A DNA stretch of 64,000 bases, taken from contig NZ_AP018222.1 in assembly GCF_002368035.1 (NCBI RefSeq), positions 4,909,508 through 4,973,507 on the forward strand, read 5' to 3'. The notes beneath the pieces were generated by a model. That model saw only the letters and a program-made list of their open reading frames with translations. It searched no databases and had not been told where the DNA came from. Both the position numbers and the translations under genes were made by a program. This DNA comes from Nostoc linckia NIES-25 (GTDB lineage Bacteria > Cyanobacteriota > Cyanobacteriia > Cyanobacteriales > Nostocaceae). This document shows positions 49,249 through 58,194 of the stretch, one piece after another (within the stretch, counting starts at the first letter, position 1; every line of letters begins with the position of its first letter).

Positions 49249-50769
49249 ATGAGCATATCAATTAGACCAGACGAAATCAGCAGCATTATTCAACAGCAAA
49301 TCGAGCAATACGACCAAGAAGTCAAAGTTGCTAACGTCGGTACAGTTCTACAAGTTGGTGACGGTATTGCCCGGATCTATGGTCTGGAAAAGGCTATGGC
49401 TGGCGAACTTTTAGAATTTGAAGATGGTACAGTTGGTATCGCCCAAAACTTAGAAGAAGACAACGTGGGCGCGGTACTGATGGGTGAAGGGCTGGAAATT
49501 CAAGAAGGTAGCTCTGTAACCGCCACTGGTAGAATTGCCCAGATCCCCGTGGGAGAAGCCTTAATCGGTCGCGTTGTGGATGCTTTGGGTCGTCCCATTG
49601 ATGGTAAGGGAGACATCAAGTCCTCAGAAACCCGCTTGATTGAATCTCCAGCACCCGGTATCATTGCCCGTCGGTCTGTACACGAACCCATGCAAACGGG
49701 TATCACAGCTATCGACTCCATGATTCCCATCGGTCGCGGACAGCGGGAATTGATTATCGGTGACCGCCAAACCGGTAAAACTGCGATCGCCATTGACACA
49801 ATCATCAACCAAAAAGAAGAAGATGTAATCTGTGTCTACGTTGCAGTTGGTCAAAAAGCTTCCACCGTAGCTAACGTAGTCCAAACACTGCAAGAAAAAG
49901 GCGCACTCGACTACACCATCGTCGTCGCCGCTAATGCCAGTGACCCAGCCACCTTACAATACCTAGCTCCCTACACAGGTGCAACCATCGCTGAGTACTT
50001 CATGTACAAAGGCAAAGCTACCCTGGTAGTTTACGATGACCTCTCCAAGCAAGCCCAAGCCTATCGGCAAATGTCCTTGCTGCTGCGTCGTCCACCCGGA
50101 CGGGAAGCTTACCCTGGTGATGTATTTTACATCCACTCCCGCTTGCTAGAACGGGCAGCCAAACTCAGCGATGAATTAGGTAAAGGCAGCATGACTGCCC
50201 TCCCAATCATCGAAACCCAAGCTGGTGACGTTTCCGCATACATCCCCACCAACGTAATTTCTATTACCGACGGTCAGATCTTCCTATCTTCTGACTTATT
50301 CAACGCTGGTATCCGCCCCGCTGTAAACCCCGGTATTTCCGTATCCCGCGTAGGTTCTGCGGCTCAAACCAAGGCAATGAAAAAAGTTGCCGGTAAAATT
50401 AAACTGGAACTGGCGCAATTTGACGACCTGCAAGCCTTCGCGCAATTTGCTTCTGACTTAGATAAAGCCACTCAAGACCAGTTGGCACGGGGTCAACGCC
50501 TGCGGGAATTGCTCAAGCAACCCCAAAACGCTCCTCTCTCCGTATACGAGCAAGTAGCAATTCTCTATGCTGGTATTAACGGTTATTTAGATGATGTACC
50601 TGTAGATAAAGTTACCAGCTTTACCCAAGGTCTACGAGAGTACTTAAAAACTGGTAAAACCCAGTACACCCAAGGAGTGCAAGCCTCCAAAGCATTAGGT
50701 GATACAGAAGAAGCAGCCTTGAAGGAAGCACTGGTCGAATACAAGAAGACCTTCAAAGCAACAGCGTAA
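49249..50769 (+). CDS. atpA: ATP synthase F1 subunit alpha
   Basis: 506 residues, standard. Walker A GDRQTGKTAI (about residues 171-180), Walker B LVVYDDLSKQ, arginine-finger region IRPAVNPGISVSRVGSAAQ, and C-terminal helical part. Forms the alpha3beta3 ring with AtpD(beta), which is not in this window (commonly in a separate atpB-E operon in cyanobacteria). Strong codon bias. Confidence 0.98.
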   Translation: MSISIRPDEISSIIQQQIEQYDQEVKVANVGTVLQVGDGIARIYGLEKAMAGELLEFEDGTVGIAQNLEEDNVGAVLMGEGLEIQEGSSVTATGRIAQIPVGEALIGRVVDALGRPIDGKGDIKSSETRLIESPAPGIIARRSVHEPMQTGITAIDSMIPIGRGQRELIIGDRQTGKTAIAIDTIINQKEEDVICVYVAVGQKASTVANVVQTLQEKGALDYTIVVAANASDPATLQYLAPYTGATIAEYFMYKGKATLVVYDDLSKQAQAYRQMSLLLRRPPGREAYPGDVFYIHSRLLERAAKLSDELGKGSMTALPIIETQAGDVSAYIPTNVISITDGQIFLSSDLFNAGIRPAVNPGISVSRVGSAAQTKAMKKVAGKIKLELAQFDDLQAFAQFASDLDKATQDQLARGQRLRELLKQPQNAPLSVYEQVAILYAGINGYLDDVPVDKVTSFTQGLREYLKTGKTQYTQGVQASKALGDTEEAALKEALVEYKKTFKATA

Positions 50770-50801
50770 TTAGTCATTAGTCATTAGTCATTAGTCATTG
50801 G
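50770..50801. repeat. TTAGTCA heptanucleotide tandem repeat
   Basis: Four direct units (TTAGTCA) right after the atpA stop, with related GACAAA/TGACTA units continuing to 50912. It is inverted relative to the devC-devA repeat at 11732. Confidence 0.85.
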
Positions 50802-50914
50802 TGAATAACTAAAATGACTAGTGACAAAGGACAAAGCGCAAAGGCTGAGTGGAGGTTTCCTCCGAACAGAACTTTGTAACAAATGACAAATGACTAAGGA
50901 CAAAGGACAAAAAT

Positions 50915-51862
50915 ATGGCCAATCTTAAAGCAATACGCGATCGCATTCAGTCGGTCAAAAACACCAAAAAAATTACAGAAGCCATGCGCCTAGTTGCGGC
51001 AGCTAGGGTGCGTCGGGCGCAAGAACAAGTGCTAGCAACTCGCCCCTTTGCCGACCGCTTGGCACAAGTATTATATGGTTTACAAGCTCGTCTGCGGTTT
51101 GAAGAAGCCAACTTGCCACTGCTGAGAAAACGGGAAGTTAAGTCCGTGGCGCTTTTGGTTATATCTGGCGATCGGGGTCTATGCGGCGGTTACAATAGTA
51201 ACGTTATCCGTCGTGCAGAAAATCGCGCCAAAGAACTTAAGGCAGAAGGTGTAGACTACCAATTTGTGATTGTCGGACGTAAAGCTACACAGTACTTTCA
51301 ACGCCGTAATCAACCGATTGATGCCACCTACAGCGGCTTAGAGCAAATTCCCACCGCAGCGGAAGCCACTCAAATTGCCGACCAACTACTTTCCTTGTTC
51401 CTTTCGGAAGAAGTAGACCGCGTTGAATTAATCTATACTAGATTCCTCTCCTTGGTTAGCTCCCGTCCAGTGATACAAACCCTGCTACCTTTAGATCCGC
51501 AAGGTCTAGAAGCAGGCGATGACGAAATTTTCCGCTTGACAACGCGTGGCGGTAAATTTGAAGTCGAACGGGAGAAAGTGACTAAGCAAGTGCGGGCATT
51601 AGCTCCTGACATGATTTTCGAGCAAGATCCGCTACAGATTCTCGATTCTTTGTTGCCTCTGTATCTGAGTAACCAGCTATTACGAGCGCTGCAAGAATCG
51701 GCAGCTAGCGAACTAGCAGCCCGGATGACAGCTATGAGTAACGCTAGTGATAACGCTGGTGAATTGATTAACACCCTCACCTTGTCTTACAACAAAGCGC
51801 GACAAGCAGCAATTACCCAAGAACTCCTTGAGGTTGTGGGTGGTGCTGAAGCATTAACTTAG
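50915..51862 (+). CDS. atpG: ATP synthase F1 subunit gamma
   Basis: 315 residues (atpC in plastid-style naming). N- and C-terminal helices of the rotor (RDRIQSVKNTKKITEAM at the start, NTLTLSYNKARQAAITQEL near the end). The cyanobacterial insertion of about 35 residues is present (about 200-235) without the plant-type redox cysteines. Last gene of the operon; a terminator hairpin follows 26 bp after the stop. Confidence 0.97.
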   Translation: MANLKAIRDRIQSVKNTKKITEAMRLVAAARVRRAQEQVLATRPFADRLAQVLYGLQARLRFEEANLPLLRKREVKSVALLVISGDRGLCGGYNSNVIRRAENRAKELKAEGVDYQFVIVGRKATQYFQRRNQPIDATYSGLEQIPTAAEATQIADQLLSLFLSEEVDRVELIYTRFLSLVSSRPVIQTLLPLDPQGLEAGDDEIFRLTTRGGKFEVEREKVTKQVRALAPDMIFEQDPLQILDSLLPLYLSNQLLRALQESAASELAARMTAMSNASDNAGELINTLTLSYNKARQAAITQELLEVVGGAEALT

Positions 51863-51888
51863 GAAAATACTTGTTGTGAATCGTTCAA

Positions 51889-51934
51889 AATAGCCAATTG
51901 CTAGTTATTTTCAAATTAGCGATTGGCTATTTTT
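51889..51934 (+). terminator. atp operon terminator
   Basis: AATAGCCAATTGCT and AGCGATTGGCTATT form a stem (one mismatch) over a 15-nt loop, followed by TTT. Located just after atpG. Confidence 0.8.
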
Positions 51935-51984
51935 AGTTATTGAAGCCTTGAAGAAGGCAGCTATGCTGAGGGCAGAAGGTTTCG

Positions 51985-52013
51985 TTCAGGTGGGGTCAGA
52001 ATCCCCACCTGAA
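51985..52013. repeat. TTCAGGTGGGG inverted repeat
   Basis: TTCAGGTGGGG pairs perfectly with CCCCACCTGAA over a 7-nt loop. A dispersed cyanobacterial palindrome; together with the hairpin at 51889 it may insulate the atp operon. Confidence 0.75.
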
Positions 52014-52254
52014 TGAGAGAGAGCCACCAAATTTTCAATTTGATGTGGGTCTTAAACCCACCTTCCAGTCACGCAGATGGTTCGGACAATAAGAGAAGGG
52101 ATAAATCCCTTCTGCCTTCTGCCCTCTGCCCTCTGCCTTTCTTGGATAAATGCCGACTTTAATACGAACGACGTGAATTCGACAGACCTCACCCACCCAG
52201 CCTGCCTTTCCTTCAAAGCTACGGTGTTGTACACACAAGTCTTTCTTTCGATGT

Positions 52255-52460
52255 GCAGCTTTGTTGCATCGGCTTGTACCTTTGTTGCATCAGCTTGCAC
52301 CTTTGTTGCATTGCCTTGCACCTTTGTTGCATTGCCTTGTACCTTTGTTGCATCGGCTTGCACCTTTGTTGCATCGGCTTGCACCTTTGTTGCATCGGCT
52401 TGCACCTTTGTTGCATCGCCTTACACCTTTGTCGCATCGGCTTACGCCTTTGTCGCATCG
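52255..52460. repeat. 21-bp tandem repeat array (about 9.8 copies)
   Basis: Unit GCTTGCACCTTTGTTGCATCG (21 bp, written 5' to 3' on the plus strand, split at the unit border). Nine full copies with small variations and a partial first copy. Because 21 is a multiple of three, all frames stay open: minus-strand reading gives a (VQADATK)n heptad-like repeat and plus-strand reading gives (FVASACT)n. No start signal of note. Lies just ahead of the membrane GTPase gene. Confidence 0.9.
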
Positions 52461-52541
52461 AAGAGCAAAAATTAACCTTCATTGAAAACGATAAACTTTT
52501 TACAAGAGGGATTTTTGCAAAAACTCAAAAGGTATAGGGCA

Positions 52542-54464
52542 ATGGTGCGATTAAAGCTGTGGCAATGGGTTGTGTTGGCAATACCGATCGCTTTCATTAT
52601 AATTTTCTTGCTGGTATCCGCCGGTTTGCAAATCCATGAGTGGGCCATTAATTGGATTTGGGCTGTGTTTACTCTTTTATTTGTTGGCTGGCGTTGGCTG
52701 TTAGTCAAATGGACTCAACCCGCTCTACAGCAGGTAGAAGCTGTATTAGCCGAATTCCACCAAGAATTAGAATCGGCGGCAGAAGATAATGTAGTATCAC
52801 CAGGAAGTGACACAACTAAGCAAGCCCAAGCCGCCCTGCAAGAGATTTTGCAAGTTGCACAAAGCGATCGCCCGATTTGGGAAGATTGGCAAACTTTTTG
52901 GACGCGATGTCAGGATTTAGTTGTAGCGATCGCTCATATTTACAATCCTCAAGTTCAATATCCTCTACTGAATATCTACGTACCCCAAGCTTACGGGCTG
53001 ATTCGGGGAACGGTGGATGATGTGGATTTGTGGATGCAAAATTTATCCCCCGTACTCAATCAGGTAACAGTCGGACAAGCATACCAAGCCTACGGAGTCT
53101 ACCGCAAGTTGGAACCATCTGCCCGAAAATTCTGGAAAGCTTGGAACTGGGCACAGTGGCTATTAAATCCGGTGGCGGCGGTGGCAAAACAAGTTAGCCA
53201 AGGTTCAAGTAACCGAGCAACTGAGCAATTATTAGTGAATTTGAGCCAATTATTCCGGGAAGTTGCCCTGAGGAATTTATGCAAGCAAGCGATCGCCCTT
53301 TACGGAGGTAGCACGCTACCGATTTCAGCATCCTCAACTACGCCAACCTTACCCAAAGTAAAAACCCAAACACTCAAAGAAATCCTCGCTCAAGCCCAAC
53401 CAGCCGAGGTAGTTGAACAAAAACCCGTGAATATTCTGCTGGTGGGGCGCACGGGTTCCGGAAAAAGCAGCTTAATTAACACGCTATTTCAAGCAGATCT
53501 CGCAGATGTCGATGTCTTGCCTAGTACGGATCGCATTCAAAATTACCAATGGCAGTCTCAAACTGGGGAAACCTTGACGCTTTTAGACACACCTGGTTAC
53601 GAACAAGTCAACCGTACAGATTTCCGAGATTTAGTGCTTGATTATGCTGCCAATGCAGATTTATTGTTGTTAGCTACCCCAGCCCTAGATCCTGCATTGC
53701 AAATGGATGTAGACTTTCTCCAAGACATGAAAGCGGAAATTGCAGATTTACCAGCGATCGCAGTTGTGACTCAGGTAGATCGTCTGCGTCCCATCCGCGA
53801 ATGGCAACCGCCTTATGATTGGGAATGGGGCGATCGTCCCAAGGAAATTGCGATTCGTGAAGCTACTGAATATCGCGCCAAACAGCTGAGTGAGTTTTGC
53901 AATTTAGTTTTCCCCGTAGTTACAGCTGACAGTAAAACAAACCGAGTTGCTTGGGGAGTGGAACCGCTATCGTTGGGATTAGTAAATGCGATCGCCCCTG
54001 CAAAACAACTCCGTCTCGCCCGGTTTTTGCGTAATCTAGAAGCCCGTACCGTTGCTGCTGCGAAAATCATCGACCAGTACACTTTTCAAATGACCACAAC
54101 CAAGGGATTAGCATCGCTGCTTAAAAGTCCGGTTCTTCAGTTTATTTCTACTTTCTCAACTGGATCTCCAACCTTGGCTTATGTGTTAGCAGAACAAATT
54201 CCTGTGGAACAGTTACCAATTGTAATCGGGAAACTCCAAATGGCCTATGAGCTTTTCTCGCTTTTGAATACAGGTAACCCTAACCCACTAAATTTTGATT
54301 TATTATCTTTGTGGCCGTTGCTGTTAGAAAACTCTGCTTCAGCCGAACAAAATGCTTGGGCATTTGGTCACGCTTTAGTGGAATATTGGACTCAAAATTT
54401 GACGGTGGAACAACTTGGCGATCGCTTTAAGAAATATTTATCTACGTTCAGTCAAAATTCCTAA
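52542..54464 (+). CDS. Membrane-anchored Era/dynamin-like GTPase
   Basis: About 640 residues from the ATG at 52542 (AAGG 10 bp upstream); an in-frame TTG at 52482 would add 20. Two N-terminal membrane helices (about 8-29 and 36-53). A helical region follows, then a G domain from about residue 296: G1 GRTGSGKSS (about 301-309), G3 DTPG (about 349), G4 TQVDR (about 409). The C-terminal 150 residues are hydrophobic-helical and may re-contact the membrane. It belongs to a family of cyanobacterial membrane GTPases with proposed roles in membrane remodelling or transport. No neighbour gives a role. Confidence 0.82.
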   Translation: MVRLKLWQWVVLAIPIAFIIIFLLVSAGLQIHEWAINWIWAVFTLLFVGWRWLLVKWTQPALQQVEAVLAEFHQELESAAEDNVVSPGSDTTKQAQAALQEILQVAQSDRPIWEDWQTFWTRCQDLVVAIAHIYNPQVQYPLLNIYVPQAYGLIRGTVDDVDLWMQNLSPVLNQVTVGQAYQAYGVYRKLEPSARKFWKAWNWAQWLLNPVAAVAKQVSQGSSNRATEQLLVNLSQLFREVALRNLCKQAIALYGGSTLPISASSTTPTLPKVKTQTLKEILAQAQPAEVVEQKPVNILLVGRTGSGKSSLINTLFQADLADVDVLPSTDRIQNYQWQSQTGETLTLLDTPGYEQVNRTDFRDLVLDYAANADLLLLATPALDPALQMDVDFLQDMKAEIADLPAIAVVTQVDRLRPIREWQPPYDWEWGDRPKEIAIREATEYRAKQLSEFCNLVFPVVTADSKTNRVAWGVEPLSLGLVNAIAPAKQLRLARFLRNLEARTVAAAKIIDQYTFQMTTTKGLASLLKSPVLQFISTFSTGSPTLAYVLAEQIPVEQLPIVIGKLQMAYELFSLLNTGNPNPLNFDLLSLWPLLLENSASAEQNAWAFGHALVEYWTQNLTVEQLGDRFKKYLSTFSQNS

Positions 54465-54547
54465 AACTAAAAAACTACGAAGTACAGATCTATACCGCAC
54501 CTCGTAGCAATAATTGAGAATCCCGTCGAGTTTAGTCAGGGGAAAAT

Positions 54548-56125
54548 TCAAAATTTTCCAACTGAACTTTCTGCTTCAGAAAATAAAGTTGCCTCAGCTT
54601 CTTTCAAGAATCCGCTGTAGGCTTCCATGCCGTGTTCGCCAATATCCAAGCCTTCTAATTCCTCTTGCTTGGATACTCTGATACCTAAAGTAGCTTTTAG
54701 TAGTAACCAAAAAATACTACTGAGTAAAACAGTGATACCACCTACTGAGATAACGCCCAGGAATTGAACGCCCAACTGTCCAAAGCCACCACCTGCAAAT
54801 AAACCTTTTGCTGGGCCAAGTGTTTCAGTATACCAAGAGTAAACACCGGGGCCGACAGACCACAGACCAACTGCTAGAGTTCCCCAAATACCGCAAACTA
54901 GGTGAACTGAGGTAGCTCCCACTGGGTCATCAATGCCAAGTTTGTCAAAGAATGTGACAGAGAAAACTACGATTACTCCAGCAATTAAACCGATAATGAA
55001 AGCACTACCGATACTGACGAAGGCACAAGACGCTGTAACGCCAACTAAGCCAGCCAAAATACCATTGATAATCATTGACAGGTCTGGCTTGCCTAAGTAA
55101 AGCCAAGCTGTAATTGTGGCGGCAATACCACCAGTAGCAGCAGCCATGTTGGTTGTTAAAGCAATGTGAGTAATTGCACTAGGATCGGCAGCCATTACAG
55201 AACCAGGGTTAAAACCAAACCAGCCCAACCAAAGTATTAAACAGCCCAAGGTGGCAATACTCATGTTGTGGCCGGGTAGGGCAACAACTTGCTTATCTTG
55301 ATATTTACCAATGCGAGGGCCGAGAAATGCTGCTCCCATCAAAGCTGCCCAGCCACCGACGGAGTGAACCACTGTAGAACCAGCAAAATCCCAAAAACCT
55401 TTATCTGCTAGCCAACCTGTTCCCCAAATCCAATGTCCGGTGATGGGGTAGGCGATACCTACAAGTAAAAGGCTGAAAATGAGGAAGTCAATAAACTTAA
55501 TTCTTTCAGCAACTGCGCCCGAAACAATTGTTGCTGCTGTCCCAGCAAATACCAGCTGGAATAAAAATTTTGCAGCTAGAGGTACGCCAGCCCAACTAAT
55601 AGCACTGAAGACACCTTTATAAGCATCTCCTGTGGCGGGACTGTTATCTTCTCCTGCTAAGAAAAACCCATTCAAACCAATGAAATCGTTGCCATTCCCG
55701 AACATTAAGCCGAAGCCGATCGCCCAAAAAGCAACGGTGGCCAGAGCAAATACAATCAAATTTTTAGCAAGAACGTTGACTGCATTTTTCTGGCGACAGA
55801 AGCCGGTTTCTAACATACAAAAACCAGCGTTCATAAAGAATACTAAAAAGGCCGCGATCGCAACCCACAAAGTATCGAGAGCAACTTTGAGTTCTGCTGT
55901 AGTTGGGCCGGCAGCTGGAGTTTGGGCAACTGCGGCATAACCCCAACCCAATACAATCAGACAGGCTAAAGGTAAGCAGGCTTGCCAACTGGGAGTTAGT
56001 CGCTTAAGTGCTAAATAAAACCTCTTGACTTTTGAGTTTGATTGTGGAAATTCTCTGTAATTTCTTACAGACACATGCTTTCTTTTTGGGTTCGATTTTT
56101 GTTTGTACATGAATTTGAACATCAT
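54548..56125 (-). CDS. amt1: Ammonium transporter (Amt)
   Basis: 525 residues: an N-terminal basic extension (about 1-45), a signal/first helix with AVAQTP cleavage-like site, then eleven helices. Seen: DTLWVAIAAFLVFFMNAGF, the two-histidine pore region (VHSVGGWAALMGA and VHLVCGIWG), GFNPGS, and AHSVGG-like context; C-terminal tail EELEGLDIGEHGMEAYSGF is where PII proteins usually bind. Imports ammonium/methylammonium. It is downstream of a broken second amt gene in the same orientation, indicating a former tandem amt cluster, as known in Nostoc. Probably regulated by NtcA, but no GTA-N8-TAC site is visible. Confidence 0.95.
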   Translation of the reverse strand: MMFKFMYKQKSNPKRKHVSVRNYREFPQSNSKVKRFYLALKRLTPSWQACLPLACLIVLGWGYAAVAQTPAAGPTTAELKVALDTLWVAIAAFLVFFMNAGFCMLETGFCRQKNAVNVLAKNLIVFALATVAFWAIGFGLMFGNGNDFIGLNGFFLAGEDNSPATGDAYKGVFSAISWAGVPLAAKFLFQLVFAGTAATIVSGAVAERIKFIDFLIFSLLLVGIAYPITGHWIWGTGWLADKGFWDFAGSTVVHSVGGWAALMGAAFLGPRIGKYQDKQVVALPGHNMSIATLGCLILWLGWFGFNPGSVMAADPSAITHIALTTNMAAATGGIAATITAWLYLGKPDLSMIINGILAGLVGVTASCAFVSIGSAFIIGLIAGVIVVFSVTFFDKLGIDDPVGATSVHLVCGIWGTLAVGLWSVGPGVYSWYTETLGPAKGLFAGGGFGQLGVQFLGVISVGGITVLLSSIFWLLLKATLGIRVSKQEELEGLDIGEHGMEAYSGFLKEAEATLFSEAESSVGKF

Positions 56126-56510
56126 CCTTCAAAACATCGTTCAAAATCGAAAAAAACTCAACCAGAAAGTGAAATTCAGTCACTTTCGATATTTTTTCTT
56201 GAGACCATTTGTTTCCAAACCAGAAAATCAAATAACCTTAGTAGGAGTTTAAAAAATATTAGTATATTTGTAAATATTTTTTTAATATCTTTTTAATAAA
56301 TTCAGATATAATGTATCCAATAATCAAATCTACTTTACTCAATCTTTATTATTTAAAAAAAATTATATAGATAAGCACGGAACACGTAATTATCAAGATT
56401 TAACAGGTATGAACGCTTATGAGTGTCACGATTTTACAATTCCTAAACTAACTTTCAATTGCTATAATTCGCCAAATCAAAAATATAGTAATAGTGGTTA
56501 AGATACCTAA
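56126..56510. other. AT-rich gap between amt and the amt remnant
   Basis: About 385 bp, very AT-rich. It probably includes decayed 3' sequence of the upstream amt and the promoter of the intact amt. No hairpin or NtcA-type box found. Confidence 0.6.
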
Positions 56511-57164
56511 TTAATTGTCAATGACATATTGAACCGATCGTGATGTACTGGCAGTAGCAGCAAAGGCAAATTGGAAGAAGAACAAGGTATACGTATTAGA
56601 CCTCTTGCAAAAGTGCTTTTTGCACTCTTGTGGGAAAAGGGACTCATCTTTATTGGGGAAAGGGAAAATACCAAACCTTTTCCCTTTTACCTTTACCCTT
56701 TTCCCGACTTCTGCAAGAAGTCTATTGATGGCGGCTGTGGAACCAGGTGCGCCCAATGGATAGCTACCATCAGCAGCTAATAGCTGACTGAGGAAGAAGG
56801 TATCTATGCCAAACAAACCGCCAGCACTCGTACCAAAAGCGATACCAAAGCCGATCGCCCACCATGCCAAAATAGTTACAGCGGCATCAATGAAGTTTTC
56901 CAACAAGGCATTAACTACACTTCTCTGCCGCAGCAAACCTGCTTCTAACATGGCAAACCCGGTTTGCATAAAAAATACTAAAAAACCAGATAACAGTACC
57001 CAGGTAGTATCAATCGAAATTTGCAGTTTTGTCGTCGTTTCCGATAAAGATTGCACAGTAGGAGGATCTGCCGCCTGGACAACTACCGGCGCCAAAACTG
57101 CAAATACCATTGAACCGATACCTAGCGCCATTAGGCGATGCCAGGGTCGAATACGGTTATTCAT
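56511..57164 (-). pseudogene. Truncated amt remnant interrupted by a MITE-like element
   Basis: The first about 147 residues are a good Amt N-terminus: signal peptide, QISIDTTWVLLSGFLVFFMQTGF, ENFIDAAVTILAWWAIGFG, GIDTFFLSQ. The sequence then runs through the 128-bp element at 56597-56724, resumes with Amt sequence (TLFFFQFAFAATAST, matching the fourth helix region of the intact copy), and ends after about ten non-Amt residues at 56511. The element keeps the reading frame (126 bp net with a TA duplication = 42 codons), so the fatal lesion is the loss of the C-terminal two thirds. Not expected to transport. Confidence 0.88.
56597..56724. mobile_element. TAGACCTCTTGCA MITE-like element, copy 2 (128 bp) inside amt remnant
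   Basis: Starts TAGACCTCTTGCAAAAG and ends GACTTCTGCAAGAAGTCTA; shares with copy 1 (34230-34354) both termini and the core phrase GGGAAAATACCAAACC. It interrupts Amt coding sequence exactly between two conserved blocks, direct evidence that this family has moved. The flanking TA suggests target-site duplication. Confidence 0.88.
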
Positions 57165-57502
57165 TGCTCACTTTTTGCTGCTGGAAAAGCGATCGCCGAT
57201 GTTGGTAATAGACTCAACAACATCTTGCTGCACTTTGCTAAATTTATACCTACAACGTATAAATTTGACTGATTGTCTATTTAGTTAAGTCAAAAAACTG
57301 TATTAAAAAATACATTTTTTTAACATATGATGACAACATAACTCGCTCTCCAACCAAATAAAGCAACTATATCCTTTGTAGCTAAGTATTTTCCGGTATT
57401 AAAATCAGATATTTTTGTATGTTATTAAATTTTTATACGAAAAATTAACTAGCTGTTACTTTTAAGCTGTGTTCTAGAGCAATGCAATGTAAAATTAAGA
57501 AC
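57165..57502. other. Gene-free region upstream of the amt remnant
   Basis: 338 bp between purE and the amt remnant (both minus). AT-rich, one GCGATCGCC at about 57190. It would contain the old amt promoter. No NtcA-type palindrome or gene was found. Confidence 0.6.
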
Positions 57503-58024
57503 TCAGAATTCGGAACTTGTTAAATATTGCTCATAACCGAGTTTTTCTAATTTTGCTTGCTTGGCTAGTACTGATTCGGATAGGGTTTGGCGATATTTTT
57601 GCACTTTTTCTAGTAATTCAGGTTGTGCTGTTGCGAGTATTTGTACTGCTAAAAGTCCAGCATTTTTGGCATTACCGATCGCCACTGTTGCTACGGGAAT
57701 CCCACCAGGCATTTGTACTATTGAATACAGTGAATCCAGCCCTTGTAAGTTACGGGTGGCTACAGGAACACCGATGACAGGAAGAGGAGTTAAAGAGGCT
57801 ACCATTCCAGGTAGATGAGCAGCACCACCCGCACCAGCAATAATTACTTTAATGCCGCGTTGGTGTGCGAATTTAGCATATTCCACCATGCGTTCTGGGG
57901 TACGATGCGCCGAAACGATCGCCACTTCGTTTTCAATGCCAAATTCGTCACAAACTGCGATCGCGTCTTTCATGGTGGGCAAATCAGAATCGCTGCCCAT
58001 GATAATACCAACTAAAGGAGCCAT
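57503..58024 (-). CDS. purE: N5-carboxyaminoimidazole ribonucleotide mutase
   Basis: 173 residues, class I PurE, converting N5-CAIR to CAIR in purine synthesis. Seen: GIIMGSDSDLPTM (residues 6-18), SAHRTPERM (about 39-47), IAGAGGAAHLPGMVAS and the C-terminal GNAKNAGLLAVQIL. Length typical. The last few residues (TSSEF) extend into a GAATTC-rich stretch. Monocistronic; divergent from nagA. Confidence 0.97.
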   Translation of the reverse strand: MAPLVGIIMGSDSDLPTMKDAIAVCDEFGIENEVAIVSAHRTPERMVEYAKFAHQRGIKVIIAGAGGAAHLPGMVASLTPLPVIGVPVATRNLQGLDSLYSIVQMPGGIPVATVAIGNAKNAGLLAVQILATAQPELLEKVQKYRQTLSESVLAKQAKLEKLGYEQYLTSSEF

Positions 58025-58194
58025 AGAATTTTGGATTTTGGATTAATGGTCGATTGTTGAATTTATAGCCGTAGTTACATAGGTTAGGACATTTTAAAAA
58101 TGTGAATGCTACGAATAGCAATAGCTTTACCTTATGCCTCCCGCCTTCTGCCTTCTGCTATAAAATCAGATTTAGCTATATTCTCGCGAATGTG

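Larger units (their letters stand above)
51935..52541. other. Repeat-rich gap between atp operon and the GTPase gene
   Basis: Contains a GGTGGGG hairpin (51985-52013), a GATGTGGGTCTTAAACCCACC hairpin near 52040, a TGCCTTC/TGCCCTC heptamer run (52108-52140) and a 21-bp tandem array (52255-52460). Open frames on both strands here are products of the repeats and I do not call them genes. Confidence 0.7.

Noticed and set aside
49500..49893. Minus-strand ORFs inside atpA
   Set aside because: They are shadows of the strongly biased atpA coding sequence and resemble no protein family.
52255..52460. CRISPR array
   Set aside because: Units are directly contiguous with no unique spacers, and no cas genes are present.
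52219..52482. ORFs on both strands over the 21-bp array
   Set aside because: All frames are open only because the unit is a multiple of three and lacks stops. No ribosome site or non-repeat conserved part is seen.
56126..57502. NtcA boxes (GTA-N8-TAC) upstream of the amt genes
   Set aside because: I searched by eye on both strands and found no full match with a suitably placed -10 element.
58102..58194. Longer N-terminus for NagA
   Set aside because: The extra 31 codons run through TCTGCCT-type heptamers, and the family start is MTQATQS at 58195.
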